Of a stretch of DNA of 64,000 nucleotides, positions 22,330 to 32,090 are shown piece after piece. The translations under genes and the position numbers were made by a program. Source of the DNA: Zoroaster sp. YZ-2022 (Eukaryota; Echinodermata; Asteroidea; Forcipulatida; Zoroasteridae); contig CM055817.1 in the NCBI GenBank assembly GCA_029582265.1, forward strand, positions 23,674,235 to 23,738,234, in the 5' to 3' direction. The notes under the pieces are model-generated. The model searched no databases, had not been told where the DNA came from, and saw only the letters and a list, made by a program, of their open reading frames with translations. The first letter of the stretch is position 1. Each line of letters starts with the position of its first letter.

Positions 22330-23450
22330 TATTGTGAATAAACTATTTCAAATAAAATCAAATAAAATCAAATTAATTGTATCATATGGTTTAAATCAAC
22401 CTATGAATGGATTGTGTTATTACTCGCATTGTCATCAATCATTATTAAACACAACAAATTTGACTTTGAAAGGCACAGAATATAGCTTATGAATGTGACA
22501 AGGATCGGTGCAGTAGGAAATAATTTAACAAGGGAAATGTAGTATTGTAACTATGCTTGGGCGATAACACGATAATATCGAATATCGTGATACCTTTTTG
22601 TTCGATTACAATATCGAGAACCTTTTTAATTTATCGAGATATCGGCAAATATCGCTGTTGTGAGTCAAGTAAATATATCGTGATAAAAAAATATATCGCG
22701 ATTTAAAAAAATCGCCGTTGTGAGTCAAGTCAGAAATTCCATGGAAACAAAATTAGAACAGTCTTTTCAGCTTTTAGAAGTGAGAACCAAAATCAAACTA
22801 CTGCTATGCAAACAAATTTGAGATTTATTATGACGCTTGTAGAGGGGTATATACCTGTGGTTATCAGCTTTACAGCAATCATGCCTGAATGAAAAAATAA
22901 TCCCGATATTATCGAAAATCACGATATAATTATGTTTAACGATATATCGTGGATGAAAAAAATCGATATCGCCCAAGCTTAATTCTAACATACCCAACCT
23001 TGTACACTATTGGCAATGGCAAAAAAGGTTTGCCAATGGTTCTTAAAATATACTTGTAATGAGGATTTTAATAACATAAAGTGAATTCTTATGTGTAGAT
23101 TGATCTTAAACCTGATAAGGTTAAGGGTTTAATCTAAATAGGAAATACTCTGATAGTTTAGGAGCTTTCACTTCTCAAATTAGTTTAGCTTCAGTGTTTG
23201 TAGAAATTCGTTTTAGCATGTTTGAAGTTAGTTCAACAGAATGATTACCTGATGTACTATACATGTATGTAAACATTATCGGACAAAGTGACATTTAATT
23301 GTGCACGAACCATTGGTACGGGTGCACAAACCCGTATGGGCCAATGAGTGATAAGTGCCTATACCTCATGTACGTACGATGGCCAATAGAAGCGCACGCA
23401 GTCACCAGCATTTCACACAGGGATAATTTATCTTGGGGTATCGACAACCT
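22330..23450. repeat. Macro-unit U0, left part
   Basis: A diverged copy of the composite unit found five times at 39-63 kb: one 205-bp module (GGATTGTGTTATTACTCGCA ... CTTATGAATGTGACAAGGAT), then the 300-bp segment ending TATCGACAACCTTAAAGTA. A hAT MITE has inserted at 22552. Where U1-U5 go into the 149-bp satellite, U0 goes into GGATGTTGTCATCC repeats. Confidence 0.8.
22552..22981. mobile_element. hAT-type MITE (430 bp)
   Basis: Ends TATGCTTGGGCGATA and TATCGCCCAAGCTTA are inverted repeats. The flanks ATTGTAAC (22544-22551) and ATTCTAAC (22982-22989) match at 7 of 8 bases, fitting an 8-bp target duplication. The interior is rich in ATATCG words. Confidence 0.78.
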
Positions 23451-24118
23451 TAAAGTAGGATGTTGTCATCCCGAGATAAGTTTAGGATGTCGTCATCTCG
23501 AGATAAATTATCTTGGGATGACGACATACTACATTCAGGATGACGACATCTTGAGATAAATTATGTCAGGATGTCGACAGCAACAGAATTGGAACTATTT
23601 TGGTATTATTGGAAATGAACATTTTGATTTTTTTTATCCATAATTTGCTTGTATGAATTTTGTTTTTATTTTGTTCACGTGAAAAAAACGTTTTATATTC
23701 TTTCATAAAGTATTTTGCATATATAATTATTTTTACTGCTTAATATCGTGTGTTTATCCGATGGTTCTCAGACATTACATATTTCTCATGTAAACATGCT
23801 AGTTTATTATTTTTGTGTTTCTAATCTGAAAATTGTTCATGGTAATCGAAAAGTATTCTGAATTGATCCACCACTAACCATTGCATCTGACTTTTTCCTT
23901 ATCATTAGTGCTTAAAATCGTGTGTTGATCAGATGGTTCTCCGATTTTACATATTTCTCATGTAAACATGCTACTTTATTATAATTTTTTTTAATCTTTA
24001 AATGTTTCATGGTAATCGAAAAGAATTTTGAATTGATCAATCACTAACCATTGCACTTGACTTTTTCCTTATCCTTGTTTGATAGCATCTTAAGTCAAGG
24101 GACGGGAGTAGTATGTGA

Positions 24119-24606
24119 ACAGCATTATACCATGGATTGAGGTGGATTGAGGTGGAGGCGGAGGTGGACAGGAGGAGGAGCGGAGGTGGTGCCATTACAA
24201 ACTGCACAAAATCACTGCAGACAAACTGCAGACAAACTGAGGTGGGATTGGACAAACTGAGGTGGGATTGAACAAACTGAGGTGGGATTGACCATATTTT
24301 TTTTTTGATGGCCAACTGATGGCCAACTTCAATTTTTTTTTCTTCTTCCATTTTTTTTATGACGTCATTTCGGCCAAGTAAAAAAAAAAAATGGAAGAAG
24401 AAAAAAAATGGAAGTTGGCCATCAGTTGGCCATCAAAAAAAAAATTATGGTGCTCCCACCACCACATTGCTCAATCCCACCTCAGTTTGTCTGCAGTTTG
24501 TCTGCAGTGATTTTGTGCAGTTTGTAATGGCTCCACCTCCGATCCTCCTCCTGTCCACCTCCGCCTCCACCTCAATCCACCTCAATCCATGGTATAATGC
24601 TGTTCA
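24119..24606. repeat. Palindrome P1
   Basis: Starts CAGCATTATACCATGGATTG and ends with its reverse complement. The arms hold GGAGGTGGACAGGAGGAGG, ACTGCAGACAAACTG and GTTGGCCATCAGTTGGCCAT blocks, with a poly-A/T core around TGACGTCATTTCGG. Another copy in mirrored position is P2. Confidence 0.88.
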
Positions 24607-24624
24607 ATGATTGAAATATACACC

Positions 24625-24687
24625 TGCACAAAGTGTAACACTACATTCATCCGGTCATATAATCTGCATCAACACGAAGTCACTTCA
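24625..24687 (+). pseudogene. C2HC/C2H2 zinc-finger fragment, plus strand
   Basis: CTKCNTTFIRSYNLHQHEVT: C-x2-C-x12-H with the finger's Phe and Leu, then Ser where the last ligand would be Cys. A mirrored copy is at 25330-25395 (minus strand) and a third at 24979-25059. Fragmentary. Confidence 0.6.
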
Positions 24688-24704
24688 ATTATACTTGAAT
24701 AGCT

Positions 24705-25059
24705 TCATGTACAGTCGTTCTTTTGTCTGTCTTCGTACGTTGTTGTCCCTCCCTTAATGCTGGGGTAGTATTTGTTACGATGCCTCCTCATTGTGGATCT
24801 TCTGGTGAACGACTTCCCACAGGCTGGGCAGGAAACATCATTCTGCAAGAAAAAAAAACAATAATAATAATAATAATAAATAGTCAAAAATACTACCGGG
24901 CCTTGTATAAAACATTTTTGATAATTTAAGTTTTACAAAAAATCATTCAACATTTAAATTCGTCTCAGTTTCACTCACCATTGGAACTCGAGGTCGTGCC
25001 GTATCGCAGGTGACTTCGTGTTGATGCAGATTATATGACCGGGTGAATGTAGTGTTACA
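24705..25059 (-). pseudogene. Two-exon zinc-finger gene fragment captured in the element
   Basis: On the minus strand an exon-like segment (24979-25059) encodes CNTTFTRSYNLHQHEVTC and DTARPRVPM, followed by a consensus donor GTGAGTGA. A second exon-like segment (24705-24842) starts after a T-rich CTTGCAG acceptor and encodes NDVSCPACGKSFTRRSTMRR, then HRNKYYPSIKGG and a stop. The two join in frame. Finger 1 lacks its first CxxC here (a stop lies just upstream), and finger 2 has Tyr where the final His/Cys ligand is expected. It looks like a host zinc-finger gene fragment, with its intron, carried by the element and decayed. Functional expression is unlikely. Confidence 0.6.
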
Positions 25060-25089
25060 CTAAATTCATTTCTGCTATCCATCTTTGCT

Positions 25090-25325
25090 GATTATCTGCC
25101 TTTGTGTGGAGGGAGTAAGTATTTTGTGTGCAGTTTGTATGGAGGGAGTAAGTATTTTGTGTGCAGTTTGGTCTCCACGCGCGCGCCCAGACGTGTCTCA
25201 CGCGCGCGGAGGGAGTAAGTATTTTGTGTGCAGTTTGTGTGGAGGGAGTAAGTATTTTGTGTGCAGTTTGGTCTCCACGCGCGCGCCCAGACGTGTCTCA
25301 CGCGCGCGCGCCCAGACGTGTCTCA
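25090..25325. repeat. Interleaved GC-rich tandem repeats
   Basis: GTGTGGAGGGAGTAAGTATT units (about 40 bp) occur four times, interleaved with CACGCGCGCGCCCAGACGTG units occurring three times. Open frames across them are repeat artefacts. Confidence 0.8.
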
Positions 25326-25408
25326 ACGGTGACTTCGTGTTGATGCAGATTATATGACCGGATGAATGTAGTGTTACACTTTGTGCAGGTGTATATTTCA
25401 ATCATTGA

Positions 25409-25862
25409 ACAGCATTATACCATGGATTGAGGTGGATTGAGGTGGAGGCGGAGGTGGACAGGAGGAGGATCGGAGGTGGAGAACTGCAAATCACTGCAGA
25501 CAAACTGCAGAGGTGGGATTGAGCAATGTGGTGGTGGGAGCACCATAATTTTTTTTTGATGGCCAACTGATGGCCAACTTCAATTTTTTTTCTTCTTCCA
25601 TTTTTTTTTTTACTTGGCCGAAATGACGTCATAAAAAATAAAAAAAATGGAAGAAGAAAAAAAAATTGAAGTTGGCCATCAGTTGGCCATCAAAAACAAA
25701 ATTATGGTCAATCCCACCTCAGTTTGTCCAATCCCACCTCAGTTTGTCTGCAGTTTGTCTGCAGTGATTTTGTGCAGTTTGTAATGGCTCCACCTCCGCT
25801 CCTCCTCCTGTCCACCTCCGCCTCCACCTCAATCCACCTCAATCCATGGTATAATGCTGTTC
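25409..25862. repeat. Palindrome P2
   Basis: Mirror copy of P1 and again a self-palindrome. Together with the zinc-finger pieces at 24605-24683 and 25330-25408 it makes a palindrome of palindromes spanning about 1.75 kb. Confidence 0.87.
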
Positions 25863-25868
25863 ACATAC

Positions 25869-26110
25869 TACTGACGGGAATTCCCACCCCTTTACTGTAT
25901 TCGACACAAGTATACTTGGTAGCATCTTAAGTCAAGGGACGGGAATTCCCACCCCTTACTGTATTCGACATCAAGTATACATGTAGCATCTTAAATCAAG
26001 GGACGGGAATTCCCAGCCCTTACTGTATTCGACATCAAGTATACATGTAGCATCTTAAGTTAGGGACGGGAATTCCCACCCCTTACTGTATTCGACATCA
26101 AGTGGTGGTA
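25869..26110. repeat. ~62-bp minisatellite
   Basis: About four units of GACGGGAATTCCCACCCCTT ... ACTGTATTCGACATCAAGTA ... AGCATCTTAAGTCAAGG. The flanking sequence of palindrome P1 (near 24095) carries one partial unit, suggesting growth from the element's own sequence. Confidence 0.82.
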
Positions 26111-26954
26111 ATTCCTAACCCTTAAGCCAAGGAGGTCATTTTGATATTGTGCATTTTGCTAGTGCACAGAGTGGAATCGGTAGGGGTGGTAATTCCCAAC
26201 CCTTAACCCATTATAATGAGGCTATTTTGGTATTTTGCATTTTGTTAATATATATGGTGGATTTTATTGTGAAAAAACCTTTGTATACTTTGGTTTTAAC
26301 AATATTTAAAGAAAGTTAATTTTTTCATACATAATAACACTACATTTTTGCTTCATCAAAAATAAATAAGGATTTTGATTGTTTTTATCAAGGTTTTGAA
26401 TGTATGTACTTAAAAAGCTAATTACAGTCATGAAATTACAAGGATGTTCGTAAAATAGGTTTGTTAACAGGAATATTTTGTTTGTAAGCGACAATTCTGA
26501 GACTTTTTAGGTAAAACAAAATAATTCATGTTTGTGACAATGAAAAAGACATGTTATGTTTAAAAGACATTGCCATTTTTAGAATTTCAGTGTTCGAAAC
26601 GAATCACACTGGAATAAAAATGTCACATTTAAAAAACCTTCCAATATTGGGGAAAAAATTTAAAAAAATTCTTTGCATTTTGTTAAAAAGTGTACTTCTT
26701 AACTATTTTGTGATTTAATGTTATGCATGTTTCAATCAAAACAAAAAAATCACCGGAAATAAATAACAACAATTTTGAAAAATTTTCTTTTTTTTACAAA
26801 ATAAGCCTTTCGGATCTTGAAATTTGGTAAAAATGTATTTTTTAACCAAAAAAATATAATACGAATGAAATTAAAACTAAATGTAACAGTTTTAATGAGT
26901 AAATTGAACAAAATGTCCATTTCCAATAATACCGAAATTGTTCCAATCCTGTGA

Positions 26955-27797
26955 CGTCATCTTACGTACATGATGTCGTCATCCTGGGATAAATTATCTC
27001 AGGATCTCAACAAGTCGGATGGCATTTCCAGAGCTCCGTAGTTTGTATCATATGATTAATACCGTTTGAATTCAGTCTTTTATTGTAAGGTCTTCTGTTT
27101 ATCAATTGACGAATTGGTTTCTCTAGGTAACTGGCTCGCTTAATAGCATTTTCATTGCATCATATGATTTATATCAACGGGAATGGATTGTGTTATTACT
27201 GGCAAAGTCATCAAGCAAGGCTCGCGCTCCAAGAAGCTCCGTTACTGGAATTAAAAATGAATTATTTACATTCTGTACTGCTAGTGGAGGAAACTAATAA
27301 TAATAATAATGAAACTTATAAAGCGCCATCTATCTAGAAACCTAATCCAAGGCGCTGTTGATAATGAAAAATACACAAAGATATGGAACATTAGATAAAC
27401 AAAGATAAATACATGAAACAAAATGCACAAAATTAACATTCATTATAAGGTTGTACAAAAAGGTGTGTTTTCAAAAGTTTTTTGAAAGAATTAAAATTGT
27501 CACACAGTCTTAAACTTTGTGGAAGCATATTCCAAAGGGAAGGGTCTGCGACAGAAAAAGCCATATCCTCAAAAGTTTTACAAGTTCCATGTGGTACAGT
27601 AATACTTCACAGCGATCACATCCATCAAGGAAATTTTGGGCCTGTTTTTGATTTAATTTTAGCGAATCATTACCTCCACTGACTCGTTACGAACCATAAT
27701 GCTCAATGCTGCATGTATAAATTTCTAAAGTGGGGAAAAGGGCCCCTCCCCCCCGCTTCTTTTTCTGCCGCTGGCAGTTTCACGACAATGTCCGTTA
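26955..27797. repeat. Macro-unit U0, right part
   Basis: Contains the ATGTCGTCATCCTGGGATAA repeat remnant, another diverged 205-bp module (near 27130-27220), a retroelement-like tail with AATAATAATAATGAAACTTA and AAGCGCC, and finally the segment ATTACCTCCACTGACTCGTT to GACAATGTCCGT that in U1-U3 follows the THAP ORF. It ends at the Polinton junction. No gene seen. Confidence 0.7.
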
Positions 27798-28853
27798 AAT
27801 TACTTTTAACTTTTTTTGACAAAACGAGATACGGAATTCATTACCGCCTTTTACAACTTTATTTACAATTGGGATTAAAATTGACTAAAATTCATCGCGT
27901 TATAGAATTTGATCAGTCACCGTGGTTAAAATCTTACATTGAAAAAAACACGAATTTGCGAAAAAATGCAACGTCGGATTTTGACAAAGATTTGGGAAAG
28001 AATTTAAATAATAAATTCTACGGGAAAAGTATCGAAAATATAAGAAATCGTGTGAACGTGGATCTTATTAGATTGAACGATGAAAATGACGTAGAACGTT
28101 ATTTTCGAAAACGTTCTAGACCGGAATATGCATCACGAAAATGTTTTTCTGATTTTGATTTAATGGCTATTCATATGCATAAAACTAAAGTTTTACTCAA
28201 CAAACCGGATTACCTCGGCTTTGTTATTTTAGATTTATCTAAATTTTTAATGTATGATATTTATTACAATCATTTAAAAAAGAGATACGGGGATAAGTGT
28301 AGAATGCATTATAGGGATACGGACAGTTTTATACTCGAGATTGAAACGGAAGACGTTTATAAGAAGACATGCAAGAAGACAAGCATTTATACGATTTTAG
28401 TAATTATCCAAAAGATCATTTTCTATATTCGGAAGAGAATAAAAAAGTACCGGGTAAATTTAAAGATGAAACGATGGGCGTTCCAATCTTAAAAAGTGTA
28501 CATTTAAAATAAAAAATGTACGCATCGCTTTTATTGGATGAAATAGAAATAAAAAAGAACGTTTTTTCGAAAGAAATAAATAAAGCCAAAGGTGTAAACA
28601 ATCAACTTTTACAACATAAAAATATTGTGTACGATGATTTTGAAAAAGTTTTAATCGAAAATATCAAGGGTTCATCTAAACCTATGACTTTTATTAGAAG
28701 CGAGAATCAAAATTTATACACGATGGAAGTAAATAAAAAACGTTGGATCCTTTAGAAACAAAGAAATATATTTGTCAAGACGGAATAGAAGGTTTATATT
28801 ACGGTGATTGTATGATTTCAGACAATAGCGGCTACGCCGGTGTAATAATAGAA
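27798..28853 (+). pseudogene. Polinton protein-primed DNA polymerase B, C-terminal part, broken
   Basis: Family-B polymerase that would replicate the element from a protein primer. Visible motifs in order: a DKTRYGIHYRLLQLYLQLGL segment, the KLTKIHRVIEFDQSPWLKSY region, NNKFYGKSIENIRNRV (motif B, NxxYG) and HYRDTDSF (motif C; Arg where Thr is common, both Asp present). Lesions: a frame change near 28365, an in-frame TAA near 28510 and another frame change near 28738. The N-terminal exonuclease half is missing at the junction with U0. It runs convergently with the integrase, the two tails meeting near 28854. Confidence 0.9.
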
Positions 28854-29853
28854 TTAAACAAATTTAATCGGTGGATTTTCTGTATCTCGCGGTACAATTT
28901 GTAATTCTCCTCTTACAAAACTACGAGCTGGACCCGAGTTTAAATAATACAATAGTGGTTGATTTTGTGCTTTCGTAGTTTTACTAATGGTATAAATTTT
29001 AATAGACCATATAGGATCGGTCGCACGACGTCTCGTATCATTTTCAACTTCACCGGGTGCATATAAATATCTAACTAACGAGTTTAAAACAATTCTTTTT
29101 TCAACAAAATTTTTAATAGCTGGTGAGGCTGGATTTTGCTCGACGAATTTCATTTTATAGCATCTTTAGGTTTTAAATGTATAAGTCTAGTCGTTTCATT
29201 ATTTAACGCTTTTATAACTAGCGGTAATCTTTTTACCCATTCTCTAGATCTTTCATTCGTTGTCATTTCTTGGGCGTATTGATGAGAAAATAATCTTTCG
29301 GCTAAAGTTCTATTGAAACGTTCTACTATACCTTGAGCTCTATGGTTCCCAGCTTCGCTTCTTTGGATTTTACGTTATTTTTACTCATTAAAGTTTGTAC
29401 GCTCGCCATAAATTCTTTTCCCGTATCGACTTTTAAAATTTTCGGCCAAGTTAGCGGAGATCGTTTATAATTTTTTTCAAATGCGTTACCGACTCGAGCT
29501 GCAGTTTTATCGATTAACGGTTCCGCTTCTTTATACCTACTAGCTTCATCGCTTATCGTTAACGCGTACTTGTATGTATTTTTACCCACACTATCGTGAG
29601 GAAGAAACAATAAATCTGCTGAATGAACCTCGTTTGGTTTTTCTAAACTCGAGTTTGAACTGGTCGGTCTAGGAATGTATTTAGGATACGGTAAATAGAT
29701 TTGCCACAGCGCTTGCTTTTTTATCCACTGTCGAACTAAACTTTTAGAAATGTTAGTTTCTTTAGCTAATTTATCGATCGCTCCAAGACCTTTCCAGTAT
29801 CCTTTCGGACTATAATAAGCGTTTTCTAGTTTTTGTCTCGTGCGTTTATCCAT
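28854..29853 (-). pseudogene. Polinton integrase, two frameshifts
   Basis: Retroviral-like DDE integrase. The frame from 29853 starts MDKRTRQKLENAYYSPKGYW and has an N-terminal helical region, then EVHSADLLFLPHD (first catalytic Asp, D80) and LKVDTGKEFMASVQ (second Asp, D143). A frameshift near 29360 moves the rest, including the GIVERFNRTLAERLF segment that holds the catalytic Glu, into another frame. A second shift near 29153 precedes the C-terminal SH3-like part (LVRYLYAPGEVENDTRRRAT to PPIKFV). All three acidic residues are still readable across the frames, which suggests recent loss. Tail-to-tail with polymerase B. Confidence 0.9.
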
Positions 29854-29913
29854 TTAATATTTATAAATATTTTAAGTGGTAGAATTCATTATACTTTTAG
29901 GTAAAATTCCTCG

Positions 29914-30117
29914 TTAAACCAACCACGTTTGTGTCATTAATGCCGACCCGACCGTCGCAGTGAGTTTTAGACCGTCGTTTACATCCAACTTTCCCAAATC
30001 AGCCGGTTTTATTTTAAACACTTTTCTAGCGGCCATGCTATAAATAACGGTTATAATTAATACAACTCCTCCGTGATAGGCTGTATTGACGATGCTGTTT
30101 GTATCTATCGTAGACAT
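29914..30117 (-). CDS. Small membrane protein of the Polinton fragment
   Basis: 67 codons: MSTIDTNSIVNTAYHGGVVL then IITVIYSMAARKVFKIKP. One hydrophobic membrane-spanning segment sits near residues 15-30, followed by a basic patch and a hydrophobic C-terminus. Intact frame. Position and orientation match the small minus-strand genes of the element. Function unknown; it may be a minor virion or membrane component, by analogy only. Confidence 0.6.
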   Translation of the reverse strand: MSTIDTNSIVNTAYHGGVVLIITVIYSMAARKVFKIKPADLGKLDVNDGLKLTATVGSALMTQTWLV

Positions 30118-30453
30118 TTTATATTATAGACAATATTTGTTTTTAAATCAACCAACCTCCTCCAACCCTAAAAAGTGTGAGTGGTTTTGATTATAATCGT
30201 TTTCTTTGAAAAATTCGTGGCTTAGATACCCTACAACTCCCATGCCCAAGGTGACGAATAAAATCTCATTAGATTGTTTATTTTCATTTTTCATTTCATT
30301 TTTTATTTTTTATTTTATTTTCATAAAAATCTTTTGTACTAGTTTTAAACACTTTTCTAGCGACCATGCTATAAATAACGGCTATAATTCCTACTGCACA
30401 TCCGTGATCTATCATTTTATCGTATCTATCATTTTATATTATAGACAATATTT
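30118..30453. other. Polinton spacer, no gene seen
   Basis: AT-rich. Part of it (about 30340-30440) repeats the text around 29995-30060 (TTTTAAACACTTTTCTAGCG, ATAAATAACGG), a partial internal duplication of the preceding small gene. Confidence 0.55.
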
Positions 30454-30619
30454 TTATTCCGTTTCGAATGGATCAACTTCTTTGTCTCGTGTTGGCGAAA
30501 CAGTTTTTACGGGTTCTGGCTGTGAGACAGTTTCTACGGTTTTTTTTATGGTTAGAGTTTAGGTAAATGTAATATGCAATACCTCCAACGGCTATTACTC
30601 CTAGTCCGATGTACAGCAT
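30454..30619 (-). pseudogene. Small membrane protein of the Polinton, frameshifted in a poly-A run
   Basis: Starts MLYIGLGVIAVGGIAYYIYL (signal-anchor-like), then a run of seven A residues where the frame slips by one base. The shifted frame continues KTVETVSQPEPVKTVSPTRD to a TAA at 30454-30456. Its ATG overlaps the end of the upstream gene (30601-30843) by 19 nt. Confidence 0.55.
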
Positions 30620-30843
30620 GTTTTTTCATCGCTTTCTTCTTTTGCACTCGTAACGTTTTCTTTAGTCGTCTTTACATCACTAATGGCTTTCTTTTTAAAA
30701 TTTTCTTTTTTCATTTTATTAAGTTCTGCGAGTCTTTTACCAGCCGCGACTCTGTTTGGATTTTTTCTGCGAGTCTTTATTTTAGTCGGTGGTGTTTTCG
30801 TTACTTGGTTTACTGGCGTCTCCTCCGTTTTCTCCACTTCCAT
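30601..30843 (-). CDS. Small basic protein of the Polinton fragment
   Basis: 80 codons, highly charged: MEVEKTEETPVNQVTKTPPT, then KIKTRRKNPNRVAAGKRLAE and a Lys-rich tail. The NPxRVAAGKRLAE stretch looks like a short motif seen in small Polinton ORFs (recollection, not searched). It may bind nucleic acid, judging by charge. The start overlaps the end of 30782-31348 by 62 nt, the compressed layout typical of viral genomes. Confidence 0.6.
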   Translation of the reverse strand: MEVEKTEETPVNQVTKTPPTKIKTRRKNPNRVAAGKRLAELNKMKKENFKKKAISDVKTTKENVTSAKEESDEKTCCTSD

Positions 30844-31348
30844 CGTATTTATAATCTAGACAAGAATCTTTTCTTTTAAAATGTTTCGCCGAAATTAACG
30901 TTGCTGCGATTGGTGCTAAAAATATTCCGTACTTGTAGTATACTTGGCATAATCCGCAAGAAAGAGCGCTCGAAATGAGCTGGTCTTTTTCTAAATCTGT
31001 AATTAAATCATCTTCGTTATCGATCGTAAACTCGTATCCCATCACATCGACAAAGTTTAAACTCGATCCTAACGCTTTAGCGTAAAGACCTATGATCGAT
31101 GAGCCTAATGAGGCTATCATTTCACGGCCTAGTTTCGCTTCGTATCGCGCGTATAATTTATCTTGTTCGAGCACATTTAAAGTTTCAATCTCGGAAATGG
31201 TATACTCTTTACCGAAATATTTCCTAGAGTTTCCTCCAGCAACAACGGCTAACAAACGATCGATACGCTTATTTTCGTTAGACGGTGGTGGTGATTCAAC
31301 GCAACTTGTTTGTGGCTCTTCGTTTAAAATATTTGCAACTTGTTCCAT
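30782..31348 (-). CDS. Conserved Polinton protein of unknown function
   Basis: 188 codons, intact. An N-terminal acidic, Pro-rich part (MEQVANILNEEPQTSCVESP) precedes a helical middle (YEAKLGREMIASLGSSIIGL) and a hydrophobic segment around residues 125-155 (GLCQVYYKYGIFLAPIAATL). It resembles in layout an uncharacterised protein found beside the ATPase in marine Polintons; I cannot assign a function. It lies between the ATPase and the small basic protein on the same strand. Confidence 0.6.
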   Translation of the reverse strand: MEQVANILNEEPQTSCVESPPPSNENKRIDRLLAVVAGGNSRKYFGKEYTISEIETLNVLEQDKLYARYEAKLGREMIASLGSSIIGLYAKALGSSLNFVDVMGYEFTIDNEDDLITDLEKDQLISSALSCGLCQVYYKYGIFLAPIAATLISAKHFKRKDSCLDYKYDGSGENGGDASKPSNENTTD

Positions 31349-31529
31349 TATTATATAATACTTGTTAATTTTTTTCTAGTCTAGTCAACGGTTTTATAAA
31401 TGTATCGTTTACGTACGAATATTTACGATTCAAAAATACGAGTTTGTAAATACACAACAGTTTGTAAATACACAAAATCCAACTAAGCATTCGATTAGCA
31501 TATTTATCTATACATTTTATTATATAATC
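31349..31529. other. Polinton spacer upstream of the 188-codon gene
   Basis: AT-rich, no frame of interest. It could hold the minus-strand promoter of the small-gene string. Confidence 0.4.
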
Positions 31530-31626
31530 TTACTACGACCTGTCAAGTAACCTGTCAAGTGACTTACTACGACCTGTCAAGTAACCTGTCAAGTAACCTG
31601 TCAAGTGACCCACTACGACCTGTCAA
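31530..31626. repeat. CCTGTCAAGT tandem repeat overlapping the ATPase end
   Basis: About eight units of CCTGTCAAGTRAC with interspersed TACTACGA. It runs into the last codons of the ATPase and produces its repetitive C-terminus (GSLDRLLDRLLDRS). Confidence 0.8.
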
Positions 31627-32090
31627 GTCACTTTCTGCAATCCGGCCAGATCCGTCTAGTATTGCGTAATTGGTTGGTTGATCCGTTTTTAAAATCAACT
31701 TGCAATGTTTATCTCTTTTTAATTCTAGATTAATTTCTCTTCTCAACTCTTGGCTCGAAATGACGTCATTTTCTCGAAGACAATTTTCGAACGAGTCTCT
31801 ATCTTTACAATAAAATATACACAACCACTTTAGTTGCTCTCTAAAATCTTTCAACACGCTATTATATTTTTGCGAAAGAATCCAACAGCTGTGTTTGGCG
31901 TGTCTACCGCTAAAAGCCAACTCGCTGATCATACATATATTATTCTCATTGTATTTTCTATGTTTTAACGCTTTGGTTGCAGAGCAGTCGTCGATGATAA
32001 ACAGCGTCTCATCTCCTTTGAAGGCTTTGTGGTAAATCTCTATAACTTTATGCAGCGTTGAATCGCTCAAGTCGTTAATATACACTCGCT
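31567..32090 (-). CDS. Polinton packaging ATPase (FtsK/HerA type), C-terminal part
   Basis: Genome-packaging ATPase. Visible: Walker B TLFIIDDCSATKALK, then the arginine/sensor region ELAFSGRHAKHSCWILSQKY and DFREQLKWLCIFYCKDRDSF, the conserved end of the Polinton ATPase. The N-terminus with the Walker A loop lies in the N gap. The last ~20 residues are encoded by a minisatellite and are probably an expansion at the 3' end. No frameshift in the visible part. Confidence 0.88.

Larger units (their letters stand above)
23577..26954. mobile_element. 3.4-kb palindrome-rich non-autonomous DNA element
   Basis: Bounded by inverted ends (GGTATTATTGGAAATGAACA at the left; its near-complement at the right, about 45 bp alignable). 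The duplicate at 37740-37830 shows the uninterrupted sequence (ATGTCAGGATGTCGTCATCT), confirming an insertion. The contents are two self-palindromes, zinc-finger fragments, GC-rich repeats and a minisatellite. No transposase was found. The family is uncertain. Confidence 0.75.
27798..32090. mobile_element. Polinton/Maverick fragment, truncated at both ends
   Basis: Contains a protein-primed family-B DNA polymerase fragment (+), retroviral-type integrase (-), four small ORFs (-) and an FtsK/HerA-type packaging ATPase (-), the gene set that defines Polintons and related adintovirus-like elements. The left edge cuts into the polymerase at a junction with macro-unit U0, and no terminal inverted repeat is present. 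The right edge runs into the N gap. Polymerase and integrase each carry frameshifts, so this is a fossil. No protease or capsid gene is visible; they may lie beyond the gap or be lost. Confidence 0.92.

Noticed and set aside
24037..24351. Frames over the Pro/Ser-rich palindrome arms
   Set aside because: They arise from the simple GGAGGTGG and AAACTGAGGTGGGATT repeats and mirror each other in P1 and P2.
27713..27797. N-terminal extension of the Polinton polymerase frame
   Set aside because: These codons come from macro-unit sequence shared with 42225-42305; the polymerase similarity starts only after the junction.
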